The notes below the pieces were generated by a model. The model saw only the letters and a list, made by a program, of their open reading frames with translations, made no database searches and had not been told where the DNA came from. The position numbers and the translations under genes were made by a program. 24,962 nucleotides of DNA from Bacteroides sp. CAG:443. Its GTDB lineage: Bacteria; Bacteroidota; Bacteroidia; Bacteroidales; Bacteroidaceae. Of this stretch, positions 8,540 to 15,009 are shown piece by piece; within the stretch, counting starts at the first letter, position 1; each line of letters opens with the position of its first letter. Location of the stretch: assembly GCA_000432735.1 (NCBI GenBank), contig FR887826.1:1-24962 (forward strand). The letters run 5' to 3'.

Positions 8540-9589
8540 GTGCAAACCCATATAGTCATCATGGCAGGCGGTATAGGAAGCCGTTTCTGGCCTATGAGCA
8601 CCCCCGAATACCCCAAACAGTTCATCGATGTAATGGGCGTAGGAAAATCACTGATCCAGCTCACGGTGGAGCGTTTCAAGGATATCTGCCCGAAAGAGAA
8701 TTTCTGGGTAGTGACATCGGAAAAGTATGTAGACATCGTAAAGGAGCAGTTACCGCAGATTCCGGCACAGCATATTCTGGCAGAACCGGAAGCAAGGAAT
8801 ACGGCACCGTGCATCGCGTATGCGTGCTGGAAAATCCGCAAGGAGTTCCCGCAGGCGAACATCGTAGTGACTCCCTCGGATGCACTGGTAATTGATACGG
8901 CAGAGTTTGCCCGCTGCATCCGGCTAGCACTGGAGAAAACGGCAGACTCACACGCCATCGTGACCTTGGGCATGAGGCCTACCCGACCGGAAACGGGCTA
9001 CGGGTACATAGCGGCTCAGGGTGAAGCCGACGAAAAGGGTATCTACAAGGTGGAAGCGTTCAAGGAGAAACCGGACGTGGAAACGGCGAAGAGGTATCTG
9101 GCGGCGGGTAATTATTTCTGGAACGCGGGGATATTTGTGTGGAACGTGGAAACGATTACGAACGCTTTACGCAGGTACGCACCGCAGATTGCGGGAGTGA
9201 TGGACGAGCTGGAGCCTGCCTTGTTTACGGACAGGGAGGCGGAAGAGCTAAAACGTCTCTTCCCCACTTGCGAGAAGATTTCCATCGACTATGCGGTAAT
9301 GGAGAAGGCAGAGGATATCTATGTACTGCCGGCAGAGTTCGGATGGAGTGACTTAGGCAGCTGGGGCTCACTGCACACGCTATTGCCGCAAGATGAGAAT
9401 GGCAATGCTTCCGTAGGAACAAACGTGAAGCTATTCGATTGCCGGAACTGTGTGGTGCATGTGGCGGACGAGCGCAAGGTGGTACTGGAAGGTCTGGACG
9501 GTTACATCGTGGCCGAAAAGAACGGTCAACTGCTAATCTGCCGTCTAAGTGAAGAACAGCACATCAAGGAGTTTTCGGCGGGGAAGTAA
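8540..9589 (+). CDS. manC: Mannose-1-phosphate guanylyltransferase
   Basis: A 349-residue nucleotidyltransferase that makes GDP-mannose from mannose-1-phosphate and GTP. The start is GTG at 8540; the next ATG (8561) would remove the first strand of the nucleotide-binding fold. The signature loop GGIGSRFWP at residues 10-18 and the lysine K26 of PEYPKQF are present, as are VTPSDALV, the FKEKP segment and NAGIFVW. It ends after the nucleotidyltransferase domain and lacks the phosphomannose isomerase domain fused in longer ManC proteins, so mannose-6-phosphate isomerase must come from another gene. It is the last gene of the polysaccharide cluster. Its final 42 bases plus the stop and 13 more are duplicated at 10411-10465. 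Confidence 0.93.
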   Translation: MQTHIVIMAGGIGSRFWPMSTPEYPKQFIDVMGVGKSLIQLTVERFKDICPKENFWVVTSEKYVDIVKEQLPQIPAQHILAEPEARNTAPCIAYACWKIRKEFPQANIVVTPSDALVIDTAEFARCIRLALEKTADSHAIVTLGMRPTRPETGYGYIAAQGEADEKGIYKVEAFKEKPDVETAKRYLAAGNYFWNAGIFVWNVETITNALRRYAPQIAGVMDELEPALFTDREAEELKRLFPTCEKISIDYAVMEKAEDIYVLPAEFGWSDLGSWGSLHTLLPQDENGNASVGTNVKLFDCRNCVVHVADERKVVLEGLDGYIVAEKNGQLLICRLSEEQHIKEFSAGK

Positions 9590-9602
9590 ACGGAAATCGC
9601 CA
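9548..9602 (+). repeat. 55-bp direct repeat, left copy (manC 3' end)
   Basis: This stretch codes the last residues of ManC (SEEQHIKEFSAGK), the stop codon and 13 following bases. It matches 10411-10465 at 53 of 55 positions by eye; the differences are a CAC to CGC and a GAG to GAT change. The toxin-antitoxin remnant lies between the two copies. Confidence 0.9.
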
Positions 9603-9716
9603 AATTCCTGCTACTGAAAGATTTTGATTCTCCATTTGTTTTTTAATCCTTTTATCCTATTCATTAGGAAATAAAGAAAAAATTTGTTCTTTTGCATTAG
9701 AACCAAATCCAAATAT

Positions 9717-9935
9717 ATGAATGTTACAGTTTTTAATCCGGCTCAATTGCAAGTGCTTGAAATGATGTCGTTTGTGGATAGTCCTGAAGCATTAGCAGAA
9801 CTTAAAAAGGCTATTTCTGACTATTTCGCCAAGCAAGCGCAAAAAGAAATTGACCGTTTATGGGAGAATGGAGAATTAAATGAGGAAAAAGTCGATAAAT
9901 TCTACCAACTACATGAACGTACTCCCTATAAATGA
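9717..9935 (+). CDS. Small antitoxin-like protein of a PIN toxin pair
   Basis: A 72-residue acidic helical protein. I take the ATG at 9717, because a longer reading from 9684 adds residues from an AT-rich leader. The sequence is mostly alpha-helical in appearance (ALAELKKAISDYFAKQ, then EKVDKFYQLHERTPYK). It ends with ATGA, overlapping by 4 bases the start of the broken PIN-domain toxin, which is the classic antitoxin-toxin arrangement. I recognise no DNA-binding fold in it. A role as antitoxin is inferred from size and coupling. It is intact, while its toxin is not, so it would be harmless or could counter a related toxin elsewhere. Confidence 0.65.
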   Translation: MNVTVFNPAQLQVLEMMSFVDSPEALAELKKAISDYFAKQAQKEIDRLWENGELNEEKVDKFYQLHERTPYK

Positions 9936-10337
9936 ATATGAGAAACATTGTATTGGATAAAACTCACTGATTATTGCAATTTCAGCAAAGAATGACTGCC
10001 ATAAAGTGTGGCAATCATTCTTGAATGGAGATTATACGTTATGTATAAGCAACGAAATCGTAGAAGAGTATCTGGAAGTCATGACTCGCAACATTAATAT
10101 GTAGCCGAAAGGATTATCTACACGATTCTTACTCGTGAAAATGTAAAGAAATTAACTCCTCACTACCGTTTTCATCTAATTACAGCAGACCAAGATGACA
10201 ATAAGTTCGTAGACTGTGCCATAACAGCCAATGCGGAATATATCATGACGGAAGATCACCATTTCAATGAACTTAAAAATATATCTTTCCCATCAGTTGC
10301 CATAATTAATTTGAAGGACTTCGCAAAAACATTGTAA
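9932..10337 (+). pseudogene. PIN-domain toxin, frameshifted
   Basis: Starts ATG at 9932 overlapping the antitoxin stop. The reading begins MNMRNIVLD, the start of a PIN RNase with its first acidic residue, then hits a stop at 9968-9970. Reading on in a second frame (from about 9973) gives ISAKNDCHKVWQSFLNGDY, then SNEIVEEYLEVMTRN, which includes the conserved glutamates. A second shift near 10100 returns to a third reading, giving ADQDDNKFVDCAITANAEYI and the MTEDHHF end, with the remaining acidic cluster, to the stop at 10337. Three readings are needed to rebuild one protein of about 135 residues. PIN proteins of this group (COG1569-like) are Mg-dependent RNases; this one should be inactive. 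Confidence 0.82.
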
Positions 10338-10410
10338 GTCTAATGGTTGATTGTCGACGAATATATCAGCTTGCATTTTATTGATTATCGGCATCAGTCG
10401 CGTAGTACTG

Positions 10411-10465
10411 AGTGAAGAACAGCGCATCAAGGATTTTTCGGCGGGGAAGTAAACGGAAATCGCCA
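10411..10465 (+). repeat. 55-bp direct repeat, right copy
   Basis: Second copy of the manC 3' end (see 9548-9602), without the rest of manC upstream. Immediately after it comes the hairpin terminator at 10458-10502, in which the repeat supplies the first arm. This implies that the segment 9603-10410 was inserted or formed between manC and its terminator. Confidence 0.88.
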
Positions 10466-10502
10466 CGGTACTCTATACGGAGGGTATCGTGGCGATTTTT
10501 TT
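10458..10502 (+). terminator. Rho-independent terminator originally of manC
   Basis: A 10-bp stem AATCGCCACG (10458-10467) pairs exactly with CGTGGCGATT (10488-10497), with a 20-base loop and a run of T to 10502. The same hairpin type closes 12467-12512 and 15473-15517. Because its first arm belongs to the copied manC tail, it was probably the manC terminator before the toxin-antitoxin segment separated them. Confidence 0.85.
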
Positions 10503-10587
10503 GTATCGGCTTGGCGTTCACCGAATGCTTACAAAAAGGCGGTAAACACTTGTTCCTTTCACGAGAAAACCGTAAATTGCAGTCATT

Positions 10588-10707
10588 ATGATAAACAAGA
10601 TACTAACCACATACGCATCACAGCTGGAAGAATATCTTTCAGCATTCCACCGCCAACCCGAAGGGCTGGCTCCCGTGGGATCAATAGGAAACACCAGTGA
10701 TATGTAA
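10588..10707 (+). pseudogene. N-terminal fragment of a DUF4255-like protein
   Basis: A 39-residue reading frame starting MINKILTTYASQLEEYL and stopping at 10705-10707. The start resembles the N-terminus of DUF4255 proteins, which are structural components (tail terminator or cap-like) found in extracellular contractile injection systems. Complete members are about 200 residues, so only the first fifth is left. It directly precedes a sheath C-terminus, so a deletion has joined the two. Recognition rests on a short stretch and on the neighbours, hence the moderate confidence. Confidence 0.5.
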
Positions 10708-10762
10708 TTTAAAATGTACATCGACGGAAAGCTACCGTATATTATACCGCATCCGGATTCAA

Positions 10763-10969
10763 CACAACTACTGCAACAGTGTATGGAAACGTGGCGGACT
10801 GGCCGGCTCGACCCCTGAAGAGGCATACGAGGTACATGTTGGTCTGGGAGATACGATGACGGGCGATGACATACTGGAAGGTATCCTGCGCGTAACCGTA
10901 CTGGTGGCCATCAGCCGTCCGGCAGAATTCATCGAGATCACGTTCCAGCAGCAGATGCAGAAAAGCTGA
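10763..10969 (+). pseudogene. C-terminal fragment of a contractile tail sheath protein
   Basis: The residues from VWKRGGLAGSTPEEAYEVHVG through DTMTGDDILEG to RPAEFIEITFQQQMQKS are the conserved C-terminal domain of contractile sheath proteins: a WxxGGLxG segment, the TPEEAY helix, the DDIL(E)G turn and the strand RPAEFIEITF. In intact sheath genes this comes after more than 350 residues that are missing here. The upstream bases back to 10708 do not read as sheath. It is followed 35 bases later by the tube gene, which is the normal order sheath then tube in phage tails and injection systems. Confidence 0.85.
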
Positions 10970-11004
10970 TAAAAACAGACAATTAAATGATAAACTAAAA
11001 TAGT

Positions 11005-11466
11005 ATGGCAGAGAATGGATCAGCACAAGGTGCAAGCACACAGGCATGGCCTTTGCCGAGTTTTTATTTCAAAGTATCTATCTCGAACGTAGGCGATATT
11101 TCCTGCAGCGAAGTGTCGGGTCTGGAAACGGAATACGAGGAAATCACTTATCGCGCAGGCGACAGTCCGGTGTTCACTAAACTGAAAATGCCGGGACTGA
11201 GAAAAGCGGGTGATCTGACCATCAAGAAAGGTATCTGCAAAGATGACAAAAAACTATGGGACTGGATCAATAAGGTGAAACTGAACACCATCCAGCGCGA
11301 AGTGGTAACGGTCAGCCTGCTGGACGAATCGGGCAGCCCAGTAAAGACCTGGGAGGCGGTGAACGCATGGCCCAAAAAGCTTACCGTAGAAGGTTTCAAA
11401 ACCGATGGTAACACGACCTCCATCGAGACTTTGGTCATTGCGCACGAAGGTGTGAATGTGAAATAA
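11005..11466 (+). CDS. Contractile tail tube protein (gp19/Hcp-like)
   Basis: A 153-residue protein matching the phage tail tube/gp19 family used by extracellular contractile injection systems. It contains PLPSFYFKVSISNVGDISC, then EVSGLETEYEEITYRAGD, LKMPGLRKAGDLTIKKGI, KLWDWINKV and, near the end, NAWPKKLTVEGFKTDGNTT. In such systems hexamers stack to form the inner tube. No stop or frameshift is visible, and the length is normal, so this is the only apparently intact structural gene in the relic. The baseplate, spike and ATPase genes of such a cluster are absent in this window, so a functional particle cannot be built from here. It could be kept by accident or be a recent relic. Confidence 0.85.
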   Translation: MAENGSAQGASTQAWPLPSFYFKVSISNVGDISCSEVSGLETEYEEITYRAGDSPVFTKLKMPGLRKAGDLTIKKGICKDDKKLWDWINKVKLNTIQREVVTVSLLDESGSPVKTWEAVNAWPKKLTVEGFKTDGNTTSIETLVIAHEGVNVK

Positions 11467-11835
11467 TTGATCCGTACAGGACATGATCAACAAGCAGATG
11501 TGATAAGGGCGAAAGCCAATAGTTATTATATCCGTCCACAAGCATTGGACATCTTTTTTGCAAAAAACAAGGACTTCGACCGCCAATATACCGAATTCGG
11601 TGGCTGGAAAGGCCGGTCGCACAGAGGCTTCTTGCCTACCGGTGAAACCGCCTCATTTATCATCGCTGGAGAAGATATAGAGAAGAGGAAAGCAGTTATC
11701 CGTATGTTCCAGCAAGACCATTGGTTTTACTCCCAGAATATCCTGCGTCTGGAAGGAGCCGGTGAAGGCGAACCGTTCCTAAGCGGCCAGCTCCGTCTTT
11801 CCGAAGAGTTCCTGAGCCATATCCTGTTGAACTAG
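11467..11835 (+). CDS. Unrecognised protein fragment in the injection-system relic
   Basis: An open reading frame of 122 codons with no convincing start: it begins with TTG directly after the tube stop codon. The first 16 or so residues look unlike the rest, and a more natural ATG at 11483 opens into a frame that stops after six codons. From SYYIRPQALDIFF to the end it reads like a real protein: compact, mixed charge, with an RKAVIRMFQQDHWFYSQ helix and a hydrophobic end. I do not recognise the family. It may be the 3' part of a small gene of the injection-system cluster, with its start lost. Confidence 0.45.
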   Translation: MIRTGHDQQADVIRAKANSYYIRPQALDIFFAKNKDFDRQYTEFGGWKGRSHRGFLPTGETASFIIAGEDIEKRKAVIRMFQQDHWFYSQNILRLEGAGEGEPFLSGQLRLSEEFLSHILLN

Positions 11836-11850
11836 ATAAAGTAGTTAGTT

Positions 11851-12099
11851 ATGACCCAAGAAAAGCATATCTTCCAAGGGGAGCAACCTACCGAGGCAGA
11901 AAACCGGAAAGAAGTACCTACCGCAGGAAGTTATATTCCTTCCCTCGTGCCTATCCCTTCTCTGGAAATTGACCGTATAAAGATTGATTTCCATACTACG
12001 AACATGGACAATCAACAGCCACAGGAAATTGACCGGAAAAGCACTGAACAAATTCAGGCTGCTACAGGACTTTTCGCCAAAGAAATAGATCAACTATAG
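11851..12099 (+). pseudogene. DUF2589-like fragment fused to an Rpn tail
   Basis: An 82-codon frame made of two unrelated parts. Residues about 28-50 (SYIPSLVPIPSLEIDRIKID) resemble the VPIPxLxIDxxxIDF motif of DUF2589 proteins. The last 19 residues (STEQIQAATGLFAKEIDQL) are nearly those of the Rpn-type nuclease at 12581-13480, which ends STEQIQAATGLSAKEIEQL. The DNA matches over about 50 bases as well. So a recombination joined the start of a DUF2589 gene to the 3' end of an Rpn gene. The join falls around 12030, just after NQQPQEIDRK. No function is expected. Confidence 0.6.
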
Positions 12100-12214
12100 A
12101 CAATTTTCAAATCATTCAAGTAGCTTAGTGATGGAAACAGAATATTAGTCCTTATATCGAATTCACATTAATTGCTTATGGAAGAACAAACCAAGAAAAT
12201 GCCACGTGGACTAA

Positions 12215-12430
12215 ATGATACTCGCAGAAAAATACGTGAAGGGAAAAAACGGAAAGCCCAAGCACAGCATACAAGCGGGGGATAGTGTTCAACTGAAAGT
12301 ATGGGTGAGCTGTGGAAAAGACAATACGTCTTCTCTTTCGTTCATTTACGATCCCAACGGCCCGATACAGTCATTCAAGATTTCAGGTTCTACGCTCAAC
12401 AATTCTCTCGAATACCTGGGAGCTTGTTAA
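12215..12430 (+). CDS. Small unrecognised protein
   Basis: A 71-codon frame starting ATG at 12215. It has a GKNGKPKHSIQAGDSVQLKVW stretch followed by beta-strand-like residues (SLSFIYDPNGPIQSFKIS) and a NNSLEYLGAC end, so it reads like a small beta-rich domain. An overlapping frame from ATG 12178 codes 35 basic residues and stops; it may be the original start, with a frameshift between them. It could belong with the DUF2589-like fragment upstream. No family is recognised, and it ends just before the terminator at 12467. Confidence 0.4.
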   Translation: MILAEKYVKGKNGKPKHSIQAGDSVQLKVWVSCGKDNTSSLSFIYDPNGPIQSFKISGSTLNNSLEYLGAC

Positions 12431-12466
12431 TACAAAGAAATTCATCTGATTGATTTTTAATAACAG

Positions 12467-12512
12467 AAAACGCCATGGTACACTTCATGAGAAGTATCGT
12501 GGCGTTTTTTTT
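12467..12512 (+). terminator. Hairpin terminator of repeated module
   Basis: A 9-bp stem AAAACGCCA (12467-12475) pairs with TGGCGTTTT (12500-12508), followed by T to 12512. It is close to the hairpins at 10458 and 15473, with an AAAACGCCA instead of AATCGCCACG arm and compensating changes on the other side, so the stem itself is conserved. It ends transcription from the relic upstream and is followed at once by a promoter. Confidence 0.82.
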
Positions 12513-12520
12513 ACATCGGC

Positions 12521-12551
12521 TTGTAGTTTCGGTATTTATTTGCTTACTTTG
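12521..12551 (+). promoter_or_regulatory. Bacteroidetes-type promoter of Rpn gene
   Basis: TTG (12521-12523) and TTACTTTG (12544-12551) are separated by 20 bases, near the Bacteroidetes pattern TTTG with TAnnTTTG (one mismatch in the second box). The coding start is 30 bases further. The same sequence, with one changed base in the following leader, is at 15526-15556. Confidence 0.65.
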
Positions 12552-12580
12552 TAAATATCAACTACTAAAATGCATACTGT

Positions 12581-13480
12581 ATGGAAAGTTATATTCGGTT
12601 TGACTGGGCGATGAAGCGCCTGCTGCGCAACAAGGCCAACTATGCGGTGCTGGAGGGACTGCTCACTACACTGCTGGAGGAAAAGGTAACGATCCAGAAA
12701 CTGCTGGAGAGTGAAAGTAATCAGGAGGATGAGTTCGACAAGTACAACCGCGTGGACATGCTGGCGGAGAACTCGAAAGGGGAACTGGTGCTCATCGAGG
12801 TGCAGAACAACAATGAGTATGCGTATTTCCAGCGGATGCTGTTCGGGGCTTCGAAGCTGGTGACGGAGTATATCAACCGCGGACAGGGGTACGACAAGGT
12901 ACGCAAGGTGTACAGCGTGAACATCGTGTATTTCTCGCTGGGACACGGCAAGGATTTCGTGTATCACGGGAAGACGGAGTTCGTGGGGATTCACGAGGGG
13001 GATGTGCTGGAGCTGAGCCCCTTCCAGAAGCAGACGTTCAAGGTGGACAAGGTGAGCCAGCTTTATCCGGAGTATTATATCCTGAAGGTGAATGACTTCA
13101 ACCGGGTGGCAAAAACGCCGCTGGAGGAGTGGATTTATTACCTGAACACGGGAAACGTGCCGGAACATGCCACGGCACCGGGACTGGACAAGGTGAAGGA
13201 ACAGTTGAAGCTGGACCGCATGAGCCGAGAGGAGCTGAACGCGTATTACAAGCATCTGGACAACATCGTAATTCTGCGGGATAATATCATGACGGAACGT
13301 GCAGAAGGTCGTGCAGAAGGTCGTGCAGAAGGTCGTGCAGAAGGTCGTGCGGAAGGAATAGCAGAAGGTCGCGCAGAAACACAAACCGCCATTGCTCGCA
13401 ACCTGAAATCTCTGGGGCTGAGTACCGAACAGATTCAGGCTGCTACCGGACTTTCCGCCAAAGAAATAGAACAACTATAG
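12581..13480 (+). CDS. Rpn-family PD-(D/E)XK nuclease / putative transposase
   Basis: A 299-residue protein of the Rpn (recombination-promoting nuclease, PDDEXK_2-like) family. The catalytic pattern is visible as D59 in KYNRVDMLAE and E73 with Q75 in LVLIEVQNN, matching the D...ExQ variant. The middle is a domain typical of the family (AYFQRMLFGASKLVTEYI, about residues 80-98). Residues about 241-264 are six four-residue repeats (AEGR, one AEGI), coded by 12-bp DNA repeats. The last 35 residues (ARNLKSLGLSTEQIQAATG) are a small helical tail resembling a helix-turn-helix and shared with the gene at 15747. Family members promote RecA-independent recombination in Escherichia coli. It has its own promoter and a terminator upstream. 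Confidence 0.85.
   Translation: MESYIRFDWAMKRLLRNKANYAVLEGLLTTLLEEKVTIQKLLESESNQEDEFDKYNRVDMLAENSKGELVLIEVQNNNEYAYFQRMLFGASKLVTEYINRGQGYDKVRKVYSVNIVYFSLGHGKDFVYHGKTEFVGIHEGDVLELSPFQKQTFKVDKVSQLYPEYYILKVNDFNRVAKTPLEEWIYYLNTGNVPEHATAPGLDKVKEQLKLDRMSREELNAYYKHLDNIVILRDNIMTERAEGRAEGRAEGRAEGRAEGIAEGRAETQTAIARNLKSLGLSTEQIQAATGLSAKEIEQL
13301..13372 (+). repeat. Six 12-bp tandem repeats coding AEGR
   Basis: Units of GCAGAAGGTCGT start at 13301, 13313, 13325 and 13337 without change, followed by GCGGAAGGAATA and GCAGAAGGTCGC. The unit of 12 keeps the reading frame whatever the copy number, so slippage would only change the length of the linker between nuclease domain and tail. Confidence 0.95.
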
Positions 13481-13489
13481 GCGCTAGAC

Positions 13490-13520
13490 TTGCCAGTCTA
13501 CCATTTATTCACTTTCTTTG
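13490..13520 (+). promoter_or_regulatory. Promoter of wzi-lipoprotein operon
   Basis: TTG (13490-13492) and TTTCTTTG (13513-13520) with a 20-base gap fit the Bacteroidetes promoter pattern with one mismatch. The coding start of the wzi-like gene is 20 bases downstream, giving a short leader. It lies just after the Rpn stop, and no terminator is visible between the two. Confidence 0.55.
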
Positions 13521-13539
13521 CAACTCTAACGAAAATGGT

Positions 13540-15009
13540 ATGAAACTGATAAAGACTTTATTACTGACTACACTTTTTAGTCCGCTTTATGCGCAGCAGC
13601 CTGCCGACTCGCTGAAGTATAAGGTGGAAGCGGGTGTGGCGGTATCGAACGGGGATTATGCTCCTGTGTGGCTGACGGCCAACCGCTATGGTGTGGCGGG
13701 CAATGAGCCTAACTTTGCGTATGTGCGTGCCGGAGCGGAATGGAACAAGGTGTTGCCGAAGAACTGGCGGATAGACGTGGGAATGGATCTGGCAGGAGGA
13801 AAGAACCTGTCGTCGAAGTTCTGGGTGCAGCAGGCTTATGCGGATGTGTCGTGGAAGGCGCTGACGCTGAGTATCGGAAGCAAGGAACGGCCGGGGTTTC
13901 CGCTCGCGAAGAACGAGAAGCTGACCAGTGGCTGGATGGTGGAAGGTACGAACATGAGGCCGATTCCGCAGGTACGGGTGGAAGTGAAGGATTACCTGAA
14001 CGTTCCGGGTACGAAGGGTTGGATGGCCTTTAAGGGGTATCTGAGTTACGGGTATTTTACCGACGGCGACTGGCAGGAGGATTTTGTGGCTCCGGGACAG
14101 ATTTATACGACGGGGGTGCTGTATCACAGCAAGTCGCTAATGATCCGACTGGGTAACCGGGAGAAGTTGCCGGTGGAGTTTGAATTCGGTTTGCTGACGG
14201 CAGCACAATTCGGCGGCAAGCGGATGCAGAAGAATGCGGACGGCAGCGTGAGTCTGGTGAGAGATATGCCGCAGGGACTCAAGGATTTCTGGAAGGTGTT
14301 CTTCCCCAAGCAGGAAAGTACGCTGGAGAACGTGGAGGGAAACCACTGCGGAAGCTGGAACTTCGCGCTGAATTATTATGCGGGCGACTGGAAGTTTAAG
14401 GCATATCTGGAGCATTATTTCGAGGATCACTCGCAGATGTTCTGGCAGTACGGACGATGGAAGGATGGTCATATCGGCGTGGAAGTGGATTTTCCGAAGA
14501 ACCGGTGGATCAGTGCCGTGGTGTGGGAAGGTCTGAACACGACGGATCAGACGGGCCCGATTCTCTACGACGGAATAGCGGGTTCGTTCAACGACTTGCA
14601 GATGAGTGGTCGCGATAATTATTATACAAATGGAGAATATTTAGGCTGGCAGAATTACGGGAACTCGCTGGGACATCCGTTCCTGCCGGGACCGGCGTAT
14701 AATACGGATGGTGTGAACGAGGTGAAGGGTTGCCGGGTGAAGGCTCAGCATGTAGGACTGACGGGTGATCCGTCGGAGGAATGGAACTGGAGATTGCTGG
14801 TTTCGTATGCCCGCAACTGGGGATCGTATATAAAGCCTTTCGACGAGGTGAAGAAGCAGTTCAGCAGTCTGGCGGAGGTGACTTATCGGCCTGAACGTCT
14901 GAAGGGATGGAGTTTCAGTGCTGCTCTGGCGGTTGACCGTGGAAATTATCCGGGAAACAGTACGGGTGGTATGTTGACAATCAGAAAATGTGGAGGATTC
15001 GGATTATGA
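13540..15009 (+). CDS. Wzi-family capsule assembly outer membrane protein
   Basis: A 489-residue secreted protein. Residues 1-18 form a signal peptide (MKLIKTLLLTTLFSPLYA, then QQ). The rest alternates aromatic and polar residues in short strands (for example SLMIRLGNREKLPVEFEFG, NWRLLVSYARNWGSY), as expected of an outer membrane beta-barrel, and resembles the capsule assembly Wzi family common in Bacteroidales. Such proteins hold or organise capsule at the cell surface in enteric bacteria; here the role is inferred. The ending DRGNYPGNSTGGMLTIRK is typical. The stop overlaps the start of the lipoprotein gene by 4 bases (ATGA), so the two are coupled. It is close to, but separated from, the polysaccharide genes. 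Confidence 0.82.
   Translation: MKLIKTLLLTTLFSPLYAQQPADSLKYKVEAGVAVSNGDYAPVWLTANRYGVAGNEPNFAYVRAGAEWNKVLPKNWRIDVGMDLAGGKNLSSKFWVQQAYADVSWKALTLSIGSKERPGFPLAKNEKLTSGWMVEGTNMRPIPQVRVEVKDYLNVPGTKGWMAFKGYLSYGYFTDGDWQEDFVAPGQIYTTGVLYHSKSLMIRLGNREKLPVEFEFGLLTAAQFGGKRMQKNADGSVSLVRDMPQGLKDFWKVFFPKQESTLENVEGNHCGSWNFALNYYAGDWKFKAYLEHYFEDHSQMFWQYGRWKDGHIGVEVDFPKNRWISAVVWEGLNTTDQTGPILYDGIAGSFNDLQMSGRDNYYTNGEYLGWQNYGNSLGHPFLPGPAYNTDGVNEVKGCRVKAQHVGLTGDPSEEWNWRLLVSYARNWGSYIKPFDEVKKQFSSLAEVTYRPERLKGWSFSAALAVDRGNYPGNSTGGMLTIRKCGGFGL

Noticed and set aside
13301..13372. CRISPR-like array
   Set aside because: The units are contiguous 12-bp repeats without spacers and lie in a coding frame.
12536..13474. 312-codon minus-strand frame opposite the Rpn gene
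   Set aside because: It is created by the coding bias and the 12-bp repeats of the plus-strand gene (CTTF repeats), with no start context or family resemblance.
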